From DASQVO01 sp035640715 (GTDB lineage: Bacteria > Actinomycetota > Actinomycetes > Streptosporangiales > Streptosporangiaceae), in the NCBI GenBank assembly GCA_035640715.1, contig DASQVO010000437.1:1-37500 (forward strand): 37,500 bases of DNA. Direction: 5' to 3'. Position 1 is the stretch's first letter. Each line of letters opens with the position of its first letter. Under the pieces are notes generated by a model. That model saw only the letters and a list, made by a program, of their open reading frames with translations, was not told where the DNA came from and ran no database searches. This document shows positions 23,751 to 31,558 of this stretch, piece by piece. The position numbers and the translations under genes are program-made.

Positions 23751-25115
23751 TCAGGCCCGGTGGCTCAGCGAGCTGCTGGAAGAGGTTCCGGGGGAGCCTT
23801 GTGCGGTGTCGCATATGTACGGGGCGAGGTAGCTGTCGGCTTCGGCAGGGGTGGGCTGCCCTAGGGGCACGAGCTGGTCGCCCAGCGGTGTCCCCCCGGA
23901 GGTCCGGTTCACGGTCGGCGATGTGGTGATCGCACTGTCATCTGGGGCGCCGGGGAGCAGGGCTTTGAAGTAGGTGAGTATCGCGTTCTGCTGCCACCAC
24001 CGGTCGTAGAAGTAGGCGTGCTCGCCATGCTGGATTTCGAGCGTCTGCTTCAGCGGAGCGCCTTCCTCATAACCGGCCATCATCCGTGCCTCAAAGGCCG
24101 GGACCAGTGAGTCATCCGCGGCGTAGAAGTTCAGGAGCGGCACCTGGATCGTCCTCTGGGCGTGAAAGGCGGACTCGTCGGCCAGAATGCCAAACCCGGT
24201 CGTGTGGTAATAGCCAGCCGCGTCGGACAGGACCGCGCACGGGTCGTCGTAGGTGTAGGGCGGGACCACCGCGGCGACCAGGGCATCGGTGGCGGGATAG
24301 GTGCAGGCGGGCGTCTGGCACTGCGGCGGCGCCGCCGTCGAATATATCTGAGTGTCCTGGTCGGCCGGGGCGCTGAAGGTCAGCCCGGCCGCGAACAGGC
24401 CGGGTGCCTCGGCCATGGCGAGGATGGTGTTCTGGCCGCCTTCGCTGAACCCTGCGATCCCTAGCGACGTGACCCCGGGCTGGCCCGCGAGGTAGCGGCC
24501 TGCGGCCACCACGTCCTCGGCTTCTTTCCATCCGAAAGTCTGAGGATAGGCAGGGTAGCCGTCACCCGACTGGTACTCCTGGGCGAAGTCGCGCTGATCG
24601 GCCGCGATCACGTCATAGCCGTTGGCCGACAGCATGGCCGCCCACCGCACCACGGATCGTTTGCTGTTGGTATTGAATCCCGGGACCACCACCACGCCAG
24701 GGCGCTGGCCCGGGTGAACCGCCACCTCGGCGTAAAACGGCGCCCCATCCATGCTGCGCAGCACGACCTGGCCGAACGGTGGCGGGAAAGCCGGCGAGTC
24801 CGGGCTGCCCGGTACCGAGCCGGTCGTGTAGTCCTCGGCCGGGGCATCATTCATGACGCTGTCGCCCGGGAAGGCCGAGTCGAATCCCGTCGGCACGTAG
24901 GCGGACTGGTAGGGCAGCCGCTCGATCGCGGCAACCGTGCTGTCGAATCGCGCCGCTTCCGGCGACGAGCCGGAGTACTGCGTGAGCGACGGCTGCGGAA
25001 AGCCGTGGCGGCGCTCTGAGGCCTGACCGGGCCCGGCCACTGCGCTGACCGCAGTGGCGCTGACTGCAGAGGCCGCTAGGAGCGCGGCGAGCACTCTCGG
25101 GACCCGTGTGATCAT
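23751..25115 (-). CDS. Secreted alpha/beta-hydrolase
   Basis: A 454-residue exported hydrolase with an N-terminal signal peptide (hydrophobic run LAALLAASAVSATAVSAVAG). The nucleophile elbow is GFSEGG with Ser224; the acid lies in FYAADDSLVP and the catalytic His in IQHGEHAYF, so the triad is complete. It has a VVVVPGFN oxyanion strand and a Cys-rich cap (QCQTPACTYP). The Ser-rich tail TSSSSSLSHRA is probably disordered. It resembles dienelactone-hydrolase/prolyl-peptidase-like extracellular esterases; substrate unknown. ATG 25115 has AAGGAG 5 bases upstream, and a GTG lies directly before it. It is divergent from the secreted propeller protein, with which it may share the extracellular substrate. 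Confidence 0.88.
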   Translation of the reverse strand: MITRVPRVLAALLAASAVSATAVSAVAGPGQASERRHGFPQPSLTQYSGSSPEAARFDSTVAAIERLPYQSAYVPTGFDSAFPGDSVMNDAPAEDYTTGSVPGSPDSPAFPPPFGQVVLRSMDGAPFYAEVAVHPGQRPGVVVVPGFNTNSKRSVVRWAAMLSANGYDVIAADQRDFAQEYQSGDGYPAYPQTFGWKEAEDVVAAGRYLAGQPGVTSLGIAGFSEGGQNTILAMAEAPGLFAAGLTFSAPADQDTQIYSTAAPPQCQTPACTYPATDALVAAVVPPYTYDDPCAVLSDAAGYYHTTGFGILADESAFHAQRTIQVPLLNFYAADDSLVPAFEARMMAGYEEGAPLKQTLEIQHGEHAYFYDRWWQQNAILTYFKALLPGAPDDSAITTSPTVNRTSGGTPLGDQLVPLGQPTPAEADSYLAPYICDTAQGSPGTSSSSSLSHRA

Positions 25116-25418
25116 CACCGCTCCTTAGAGGTGAATCACCTGTCAGTTCCGTGTTGATCGTACCAAGCGGGCTTTCTTGTGCAAGGCCTGTAGCCCCTGG
25201 CCGTGACGGAAACGCCGCCCTGGCGAATCTTGACAGTGGACTCCCGTGCGCCGCCGTCGGCCACTCTCCCCTTACGGCTACCCAGTGCGCACATCGGCCC
25301 TGGATGGGGCCGGAATTCCTGCCATTGAAGCAGCTCGTTTGAGTTTTGGAGGATTTGGGGAAAATTCGCTGAAATCGGTTCTAGAACCCCGGCTGCTTAA
25401 GAAACAAGGAGCACAACA
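25116..25418. promoter_or_regulatory. Divergent promoter region with a GGTTCTAGAACC palindrome
   Basis: About 300 bp separate two divergent genes for secreted proteins. From 25340 to 25400 the DNA is unusually AT-rich for this window. GGTTCTAGAACC (25377-25388) is a perfect 12-bp palindrome, 31 bp before the propeller gene start, where an operator would be expected. No clear -35/-10 pair was found, and the open frame 25151-25342 has no coding character. Confidence 0.45.
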
Positions 25419-26918
25419 GTGAGATCAGCCCTCCGTCGTGCGGCGGCGGCCGTCGCGGGCATCGCCGCGCTGACGGTACCGTTCACCGTGCCCGCCGTCG
25501 CGAGCAACGGGCCAACGTTCATCCATGGCGTCTTGCCGCCCCCGCCGGCCGGGTCGACGTCGACATATAACCAGGCCGCAGAACCGCAGATAAGGGCCGA
25601 CGGAACCGGACATTTCTACATATCCTCGGAGAACGGGCTGGGTGCAGGCACGGACGCCTGGTCGTCCACTAACGGGGGGCTGACCTACAGCTCGTTGCCG
25701 CAGCCGAACGAGGTGTCTTCTACCTCCGGTGGCACCACGGGGCTTGCCCCAGGAGGCGGCGACACCGACCTGGCCACGGCACCGGCCAAGAACAGCGCGG
25801 GAACCTACAACCTGTACGTGGCGAGCCTGACCCTGGGCAGCGTTACGGTCAGCCTGTCCCAGGATGGCGGCCACACCTGGGCCAACGACGTCACAGCGGC
25901 CAAGGTACCCGGTGACGACCGGGAGTGGATCGCCGCCGACGGGGCTAACAGTTTCTACCTGTCCTACCACGCTATTGCCGCGGGCGACGAGATCGTCGTC
26001 AATCAGGGCCAGGTGGTCGCCGGACAGCCCACCACAGTGCAAACCTACGACGCGATCAACCCGGCTCAGACCGACATCTATCTCGGCACGGTAGACGACA
26101 ACGAGATCGGCAACATGGCCGTGGACCCCAGGACCGGCGACGTGTATCAGGTCTTCGTCGGCTGCCCGCCCAGCCCGACGGCGGTGGTGAACTGTCCGTC
26201 GTTCAACACCGCATACATGGCCGTCGGGGTGCCGTCCACCATCAACGGGGTCACCACCCTGACGTTCACCGACTACGTGATCTACCAATCGCCCAGCACC
26301 TCGGCCAGCCTCAACAACAACTTCCCCGCGGTCGCGGTCGACACGGCCGGCAACGTGTACGCCACCTGGTCCGACGACCAGAATGTGTACCTGGCCTACT
26401 CCACCGATCACGGCCAGCACTGGAGCGCGCCGGGCAAGATCAACCACGGCACGGCCACCACCGCCATCTACCCCTGGCTGACCGCCGGCAACCCGGGGAA
26501 AGTCGACGTGGTGTTCTACGGGACCCCCGCCGCCTCGAACTACCAGACCTGCGGGCAGACCGGTAAATACACCTGCCAGAATGAGCCGTGGTCGGTGTTC
26601 TTCGCCCAGAACCTCAACGTCCTCGGCGGCGGATCCTGGGCTCAGAGCAATGTCACCCCGGTCGTCCATTACGGAGGCGTCTGCCAGGGCGGCGTGACCT
26701 GTACCTCCAGCGGTAACGACAACCGTGACCTCTACGACGACTTTGGCGTCGCCGCCAGCCCCATCACCGGCATGGCGTCAATCACCTACAGCGACGATCA
26801 GTACGCCGACAACACCGGCACGGCCAACTCGGGCGAGTGCACGTCGGCGCAAAACAATACGTCGTCGTGTGACCACACCGACTTCGCCACTCAGAAGGCC
26901 GGGCCCGGCATCTTCTGA
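25419..26918 (+). CDS. Secreted BNR/Asp-box beta-propeller protein (sialidase-like fold)
   Basis: A 499-residue exported protein with a signal peptide, probably cleaved after AVAS near residue 29. At least three Asp-box-like turns are visible: STNGGLTYS, SLSQDGGHTWAN and AYSTDHGQHWSAP; each marks one blade of a sialidase-type propeller. Paired Cys (GCPPSPTAVVNCP, TCGQTGKYTCQ, VCQGGVTC, GECTSAQNNTSSCDH) suggest disulphides outside the cell. The sialidase catalytic Arg triad and FRIP motif are not seen, so binding or a different hydrolysis is more likely. GTG 25419 has AAGGAG 7 bases upstream. The gene ends in a perfect hairpin and is a single unit. Its neighbour on the other strand is a secreted hydrolase. 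Confidence 0.85.
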   Translation: MRSALRRAAAAVAGIAALTVPFTVPAVASNGPTFIHGVLPPPPAGSTSTYNQAAEPQIRADGTGHFYISSENGLGAGTDAWSSTNGGLTYSSLPQPNEVSSTSGGTTGLAPGGGDTDLATAPAKNSAGTYNLYVASLTLGSVTVSLSQDGGHTWANDVTAAKVPGDDREWIAADGANSFYLSYHAIAAGDEIVVNQGQVVAGQPTTVQTYDAINPAQTDIYLGTVDDNEIGNMAVDPRTGDVYQVFVGCPPSPTAVVNCPSFNTAYMAVGVPSTINGVTTLTFTDYVIYQSPSTSASLNNNFPAVAVDTAGNVYATWSDDQNVYLAYSTDHGQHWSAPGKINHGTATTAIYPWLTAGNPGKVDVVFYGTPAASNYQTCGQTGKYTCQNEPWSVFFAQNLNVLGGGSWAQSNVTPVVHYGGVCQGGVTCTSSGNDNRDLYDDFGVAASPITGMASITYSDDQYADNTGTANSGECTSAQNNTSSCDHTDFATQKAGPGIF

Positions 26919-26919
26919 C

Positions 26920-26965
26920 ACCAACCGGGTCGGCGGCACGCGTGGGCGCCGCCGACCCGGTTGGT
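26920..26965 (+). terminator. Strong rho-independent-type hairpin
   Basis: Arms 26920-26937 and 26948-26965 are a perfect 18-bp inverted repeat (ACCAACCGGGTCGGCGGC on the left) with a 10-base loop, starting 2 bp after the propeller gene stop. No T-tract. Confidence 0.85.
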
Positions 26966-27167
26966 CAGCGGCGCCCATCGCGTTACGCACCTGCTGCTTC
27001 GGCTCGGACCACACGGACGAGGAGGGTGCACCGGACCCGGCGGCTGGGGTTCGCGCTGCCGCTGAGTACCACACCCGGCACGACCGGCCGGTTTCCCCGG
27101 GGCCATGCGGAGTTCCCGGATTCAGCCATTGGAGGCATTCGCCGTGCAGCGGCTGGCAGGCATGTAA

Positions 27168-27767
27168 TCAGCGGAACAAGGCGTCAAGGTCAGCGGGCGA
27201 GTGGTACTGAACGGCATTCCATCCGCAGCGGCGCCCGGCTTCGACGTTATCGGCGCTGTCGTCAGCAAAGCTGATCTGCTCTGGTGGCACGGCGACAACA
27301 TCGGCTACCTGCCGGTAGACGGCAAGATCGGGCTTATTTGCAGTGAGACGGTAGCAGAAGAACAGGTACTCAAAAGGCTCGAAGACATCGGGGTACAACC
27401 GGGTCAGGACTTCTTCTTCGAGCGGCCCGTTGTTGGTGAACACTCCCAGCCGGCGGCGGGCACGGCCACCAGCCAGCAGCCCGGTCACGGCAGGATCCGG
27501 GCGGAAGGCACTGCACCAGGCAGCGTCAAGGTCCTCATCATTGCCGCCATAGCCAGTTATCCGGCGGATCTGACCACGCACTGCTGCCGCATCGGGATAG
27601 CGGCCGGCGTCACAGTCGGCGCTGAATCCGGACTGCCACAGCAATGCGTCGACGCGGTCCGCCGGCAGTCCGAGGCAGTCACCGAGCACGCTCAGCCTAT
27701 GTGGATGGTCGAATTCGAACAGCACACCACCCAGATCGACCAGCACCACCGGTGTACCGTTACCCAC
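27168..27767 (-). CDS. HAD-superfamily hydrolase (subfamily IA)
   Basis: A 199-residue HAD phosphatase-like protein. Motif I is VLVDLGGVLFEFD, motif II VFTNNG, motif III the Lys of TANKPDLAVY and motif IV FADDSADNVEAG. Motif I has Gly where the general acid Asp usually sits two residues after the nucleophile; this is common in the YihX-like DLGGVL group but raises doubt about phosphatase chemistry. Start GTG 27767 follows GAAGGG. The gene stands alone between the propeller gene terminator and a protease remnant, so no pathway can be assigned. Confidence 0.85.
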   Translation of the reverse strand: MGNGTPVVLVDLGGVLFEFDHPHRLSVLGDCLGLPADRVDALLWQSGFSADCDAGRYPDAAAVRGQIRRITGYGGNDEDLDAAWCSAFRPDPAVTGLLAGGRARRRLGVFTNNGPLEEEVLTRLYPDVFEPFEYLFFCYRLTANKPDLAVYRQVADVVAVPPEQISFADDSADNVEAGRRCGWNAVQYHSPADLDALFR

Positions 27768-27795
27768 CCCTTCACCGTAGCGGGCCCGTGGCCGG

Positions 27796-27885
27796 TTACC
27801 CGGCCTGGACGAGGGCGGCGTCGATGCCGGAGCGCGGGCTGCCCAGGCCGGTGATCTCGTCGTAGCCCGGACCAGGGGTGCATCC
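27796..27885 (-). pseudogene. C-terminal remnant of a sedolisin-like (S53) protease
   Basis: The minus-strand frame ends CTPGPGYDEITGLGSPRSGI, DAALVQAG and stop. PGxDxxTGLGSPxxxxL is the last conserved segment of S53 proteases, at the calcium site. About 30 residues remain; the frame upstream is Arg/Gly-rich noncoding reading. Confidence 0.5.
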
Positions 27886-27995
27886 GGCCGGCCCGGCAGC
27901 AGGTGCGCTCGTTCGACCGGCCGCCGTACGTCTCCCCCTCCCCCGCCGGGACGGGTGCCATCCAGCCACCTCGCCGGGCGCGCACAAATACTGGT

Positions 27996-28763
27996 TCAGA
28001 CGGTGGTGCCAATACCGCCGTCGATGGGGATGACGGCGCCGGTGACGTAGGCGCCCGCTCGTGAGGCGAGGTAGATCGCGACGCCGGCCATGTCGTCGGG
28101 GCGGCCGATCCGCTTCAGCGGAGCCGCGCCGGCGATCGCGTCCCCCAACGTCTCGAGCGTCGCGGCCATCATCTTGGACTCAAACGGCCCGGGGGCGACG
28201 GCGTTGACGGTGATCCGCCGGGGGCCGAGCTCGCGGGCGAGCACCCGGGTCAGATGGTGCAGCCCGGCCTTGCTGGCCGAGTAGGCATACGTCGGGAACG
28301 GCGGCACACGGAGCCCGTCGATGCTGCCGATGTTGATGACCCGTGCCGGGTCCTCATGTGTCCCGCCGGCCTCCAGCAGCGGCAAGAACGCCCGGGTCAG
28401 GAAGAACGGCGCCTTCAAGTTGAGGTCCACGACCTTGTCCCAGGCAGCGGCGGGGAACTCCTCGATCGGCGCGCCCCAGTTGGCACCGGCGTTGTTGACC
28501 AGTACGTTCAGTGCATCTTCGCGCTGGCCGATCTCGCCGGCCAGCCGCAGGCATCCTGCCTCCGACGACAGGTCGGCAGGGACCGCGACGACCGTCCCGT
28601 ACCGGGTCAGATCCCGCTCGGCGGCGGCGCAGGCATCGGCCTTGCGGGAGCTGATGTACACCCGGGCCCCGGCTTCCAGCAGCCCGCGAGCGATCATCAG
28701 CCCGATTCCGCGGCTGCCCCCGGTGACGACGGCTGTCTTCCCGGACAGGTCAAACAAGTCCAT
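27996..28763 (-). CDS. Short-chain dehydrogenase/reductase (gluconate dehydrogenase-like)
   Basis: A 255-residue classical SDR: TGGSRGIG cofactor loop near residue 14, VNNAGANWGAPIEEF, catalytic Ser in INIGSIDG, Tyr-x-x-x-Lys as YSASK, and the C-terminal GAVIPIDGGIG. ADLSSEAG after strand 3 gives an acidic start typical of NAD(P) binders. It resembles gluconate 5-dehydrogenase and 3-oxoacyl-ACP reductase-type members, but substrate cannot be set. ATG 28763 has GGGAGA about 6 bases upstream; the ORF continues 46 codons further without support. It is divergent from the MFS exporter across 230-290 bp. Confidence 0.93.
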   Translation of the reverse strand: MDLFDLSGKTAVVTGGSRGIGLMIARGLLEAGARVYISSRKADACAAAERDLTRYGTVVAVPADLSSEAGCLRLAGEIGQREDALNVLVNNAGANWGAPIEEFPAAAWDKVVDLNLKAPFFLTRAFLPLLEAGGTHEDPARVINIGSIDGLRVPPFPTYAYSASKAGLHHLTRVLARELGPRRITVNAVAPGPFESKMMAATLETLGDAIAGAAPLKRIGRPDDMAGVAIYLASRAGAYVTGAVIPIDGGIGTTV

Positions 28764-28947
28764 GATCTCTCCCGTGCAGAACCTGAGCAGGGGCCAGCGC
28801 CGCCGCTGGCCGGAAGCGTACGCCACCACGACCATCACACGCTCGCGGCACAACCGGCTGGTCACTCCGGGCACCCTGCTGGTCGGGCACCGCCGCCTCA
28901 CCGCACGCAGGTGGAGGTATCCGGATCAGCCACCGGCCGCACCAGTC

Positions 28948-28969
28948 CTGTGAGCCCATAGGCTCGCAG
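28948..28969. promoter_or_regulatory. Inverted repeat before the MFS gene
   Basis: CTGTGAGCC and GGCTCGCAG are complementary at 8 of 9 positions with a 4-base spacer (CATA). It lies just before the MFS ribosome site and could be an operator or a leader hairpin. Confidence 0.35.
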
Positions 28970-29049
28970 GGCTCGGCAACGAAAGGAGTTCTCCCATTCC
29001 CACGCTGCCCAGGCCTGCCCGGGCTGATGAGCCACCGCCCAGCCCGGCG

Positions 29050-30387
29050 GTGCCGGCGCGGCTGGCCTCGCTGCGCCCGTTCCGTCATGGCGCTTTCACG
29101 CTGCTGTGGACCGCCGGGCTGGTGTCCACCATCGGGTCGTGGATGCAGACCGTCGCGGTCGGCGCGCTCGTCGTGGCGCACACGGGCGAGGCGATCTGGG
29201 CGGTGCTCGTCGCCGCCGGGGCGTTCCTGCCCATCGGGATGCTGTCACCGGTCGGCGGCGCGCTGGCCGACCGGCTGCCGCGCCGCCCGCTGCTGGTCGC
29301 CGGCAACCTGGCCGCCGCCGCAACCGCGGCGGTGCTCGCCTGGCTGGTCGCGAGCGGTCACGCGAGCCCGGGCGCGGTGCTGGCGCTGGTCACGGTGCAG
29401 GGGGCCGCAGCAGCGCTGATCGGGCCGTTCCAGCAGGCGATCCTGCCCGACCTGGTGCCGCGCAGCGACTTCCTGGCCGCCATCTCCCTCAACTCGGCCC
29501 AGTTCAACCTGGGCCGGATCACCGGGCCTGCCCTGGCCGGCGCGGCGGTGGCCGCCTTCGGCTACCCGGCAGCGTTCGCCGCCAACGCAGTCTCGTTCCT
29601 GGCCGTGGTCGCGGCGCTGGCGTTCGTGCGGCTGGCACCGCCGAGCGGCCGCACGGCAGGCTTGCTTCGTTCACTGCGAACAGGCTTCGCCGAGGCCCGC
29701 CAGGAGCCGTCCTGCCGGGCCGCCATCGGGGCCATCGCCGTGATCGCCTTCCTGGCCTCGCCATTCATCGCGCTGGTGCCGGTGATGGCGCGGCAGCTGA
29801 CACCCGGCGGCGCCCGGGCGGTCGCGCAGGCCACGGCCGTGCTGACCACCGCCCAGGGGATTGGCGCCGTGGTCGGCGCGCTGTGCCTGACGCCGCTGGC
29901 GGCCCGGTTCGGCCGCGGCCGGGTGCTCGCCGGCAGCCTCATCCTGCTGCCGGCCACCCTGGCCGCCTATGCCACCTCCCGCTCTCCCTGGTGGGGCGCG
30001 GTCACCCTGTTCGCCGTGGGGCTGGTCTACATCGGCGTGCTGTCGGGCCTGCAGACCGTTGTCCAGCTGCGGGCACCGCAGGCCGCCCGGGGCCGGGTGC
30101 TCAGCTTCTTCCTGGTCGCCCTCGGTGTCGCCTACCCGGTCGGGTCACTGGCCCAGGGCCCGTTCATCGACCGGATCGGTATCGGCTGGACCACTGCCGA
30201 TTCGGCGCTGCTGCTGTCACTGATCATGGCAGCCGTGGCGTGGCGGCGGCCGCGCGTCGCCCGCGCGATCACCGGCGAGGCGCCGGCGGGGTCACTCCTC
30301 CAGCCCACTGGGTCTAGCGGGGACATCGACGGAGTGCTCCTGGAACGCGGTGAGGGGAACGATCTTCAGAGTCCGCTCATGGGTTGA
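29050..30387 (+). CDS. MFS transporter (EntS-like exporter)
   Basis: A 445-residue (or longer) major-facilitator protein with about 12 helices. PVGGALADRLPRRPLLVAGN is the MFS motif A loop between TM2 and TM3, and the start RHGAFTLLWTAGLVSTIGSW is typical of the EntS/tetracycline-efflux group. PFQQAILPDLVPRSDFLAA is characteristic of this subgroup. Substrate unknown. GTG 29050 is the first normal start but has no ribosome site. A perfect GAAAGGAG (28981-28988) lies 7 bases before an in-frame ATT at 28996, so translation may start there. The last 11 bp overlap the convergent M20 amidohydrolase gene. Confidence 0.88.
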   Translation: MPARLASLRPFRHGAFTLLWTAGLVSTIGSWMQTVAVGALVVAHTGEAIWAVLVAAGAFLPIGMLSPVGGALADRLPRRPLLVAGNLAAAATAAVLAWLVASGHASPGAVLALVTVQGAAAALIGPFQQAILPDLVPRSDFLAAISLNSAQFNLGRITGPALAGAAVAAFGYPAAFAANAVSFLAVVAALAFVRLAPPSGRTAGLLRSLRTGFAEARQEPSCRAAIGAIAVIAFLASPFIALVPVMARQLTPGGARAVAQATAVLTTAQGIGAVVGALCLTPLAARFGRGRVLAGSLILLPATLAAYATSRSPWWGAVTLFAVGLVYIGVLSGLQTVVQLRAPQAARGRVLSFFLVALGVAYPVGSLAQGPFIDRIGIGWTTADSALLLSLIMAAVAWRRPRVARAITGEAPAGSLLQPTGSSGDIDGVLLERGEGNDLQSPLMG

Positions 30388-31558
30388 GGGCGAGCTCACG
30401 GAGCACGCGGGCCAGCGCTTGGACGCCGTGCTGGCAATCGGCGCGCGAAGCGTGCTCGGCGGGTGAGTGGGAGACGCCGGACGGGTTGCGGACGAAAAGC
30501 ATCGCGGCCGGCACGCCGGCGTTCGCCAGGATCCCCGCGTCATGCCCGGCCCCGGTGGCCAGCACCGGCGCGCCGCCGAGCATCCCGGCCAGCCGCGAGA
30601 CGAGCCCCGCGTCGAACCGTGTCGCCGGCGTCCAGGTTTCCTCGCTCAGCGGGATCCCCAGGTCGGCGACCAGCGCGCGCACGGCGGCGGGGTCGGCGCC
30701 GCGCGCGTCCAGCCAGCCGGTGACCTTGGACGGGATCGCGTTCACCCCGTTGGGCTCGACCTGGACCTTGCCGCAGGTCGCCAGCACATCGTGACGGACG
30801 GCCAGCTCACGCGCACGGACGATCGCGGCCGCGAGGTCGAGCATGGGATCGCGCCGGTCGGCCAGCCTGGTCGTGCCCGCGTGGTTCGCCTCCCCTGCCA
30901 GCTCGAAACGCCACCGGCCGTGCGGCCAGATCGACGAGCCGACTCCGACCGGATGACCGAGATCGGCCAGCCCTCGGCCCTGCTCGATGTGGAGCTCGAC
31001 GAAGACGCCGATCCTGCGCAGCGTGATCTGGTCTTCGCCGATCTCGTCGATGCAGACCTGAGCGCGTTTCATGGCCTCGGCCATGGTTACGCCGTCGCCG
31101 TCGCGGAGGCCGAGCGCCCGGGGCGCCGTCAGCGCTCCGGTCAGCAGCCGCGATCCGGCGCAGGCGACGCCGAACCGCGCGCCTTCCTCGTCGCCGAAGT
31201 TCACCACGCCGACCGGGCGGGACGGGACGAAGCCGGCCGCACGCAGCTCGTCCACGGCGGCGAACGCGCTGATCACGCCGAGCGGCCCGTCGAACGCGCC
31301 GCCGTCGGGCACCGAATCCAGATGTGACCCGACGACCACGCCGGAACGCGCGTCGGGGTCGCCCCACCAGGCCCACTGGTTGCCCGCGCGGTCGGCCGTC
31401 ACGTCCAGCCCTCGCGCGGAGGCTTCCTGGGCGAACCACTCGCGCAGCACGTGGTCTTCGCGCGTCCAGGCAAACCGCCGGTAGCCGCCGGTGCGCGGGT
31501 CACGCCCGACCGGCTCCAGGTCCGCCCAGAGACGGTCGAACCCGCTGCTAGCCGTCAT
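30377..31558 (-). CDS. M20-family amidohydrolase (allantoate/N-carbamoyl amino acid hydrolase-like) in the hut operon
   Basis: A 393-residue zinc amidohydrolase of the allantoate amidohydrolase/hydantoin carbamoylase group. Metal ligands are visible: H79 in VVVGSHLDSVPDGGAFDG, D90, and the E124-E125 pair in FGDEEGARFG; VELHIEQG adds the next His, and HSPAEH near the end the last. The central dimerisation domain (RWRFELAGEANHAG) is present. The start ATG overlaps the hutU stop (ATGA), so it is translated with hutU. In this place it may act on a late histidine-pathway intermediate such as N-formyl- or N-formimino-glutamate; a true allantoate function would not fit the neighbours. Confidence 0.88.
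   Translation of the reverse strand: MTASSGFDRLWADLEPVGRDPRTGGYRRFAWTREDHVLREWFAQEASARGLDVTADRAGNQWAWWGDPDARSGVVVGSHLDSVPDGGAFDGPLGVISAFAAVDELRAAGFVPSRPVGVVNFGDEEGARFGVACAGSRLLTGALTAPRALGLRDGDGVTMAEAMKRAQVCIDEIGEDQITLRRIGVFVELHIEQGRGLADLGHPVGVGSSIWPHGRWRFELAGEANHAGTTRLADRRDPMLDLAAAIVRARELAVRHDVLATCGKVQVEPNGVNAIPSKVTGWLDARGADPAAVRALVADLGIPLSEETWTPATRFDAGLVSRLAGMLGGAPVLATGAGHDAGILANAGVPAAMLFVRNPSGVSHSPAEHASRADCQHGVQALARVLRELALNP

Noticed and set aside
25151..25342. Short plus-strand frame between the secreted hydrolase and propeller genes
   Set aside because: No ribosome site, weak codon bias and position in a divergent promoter region.
25419..26918. Calling the propeller protein a sialidase
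   Set aside because: Asp-box turns are present but the FRIP motif and Arg triad are not recognisable.
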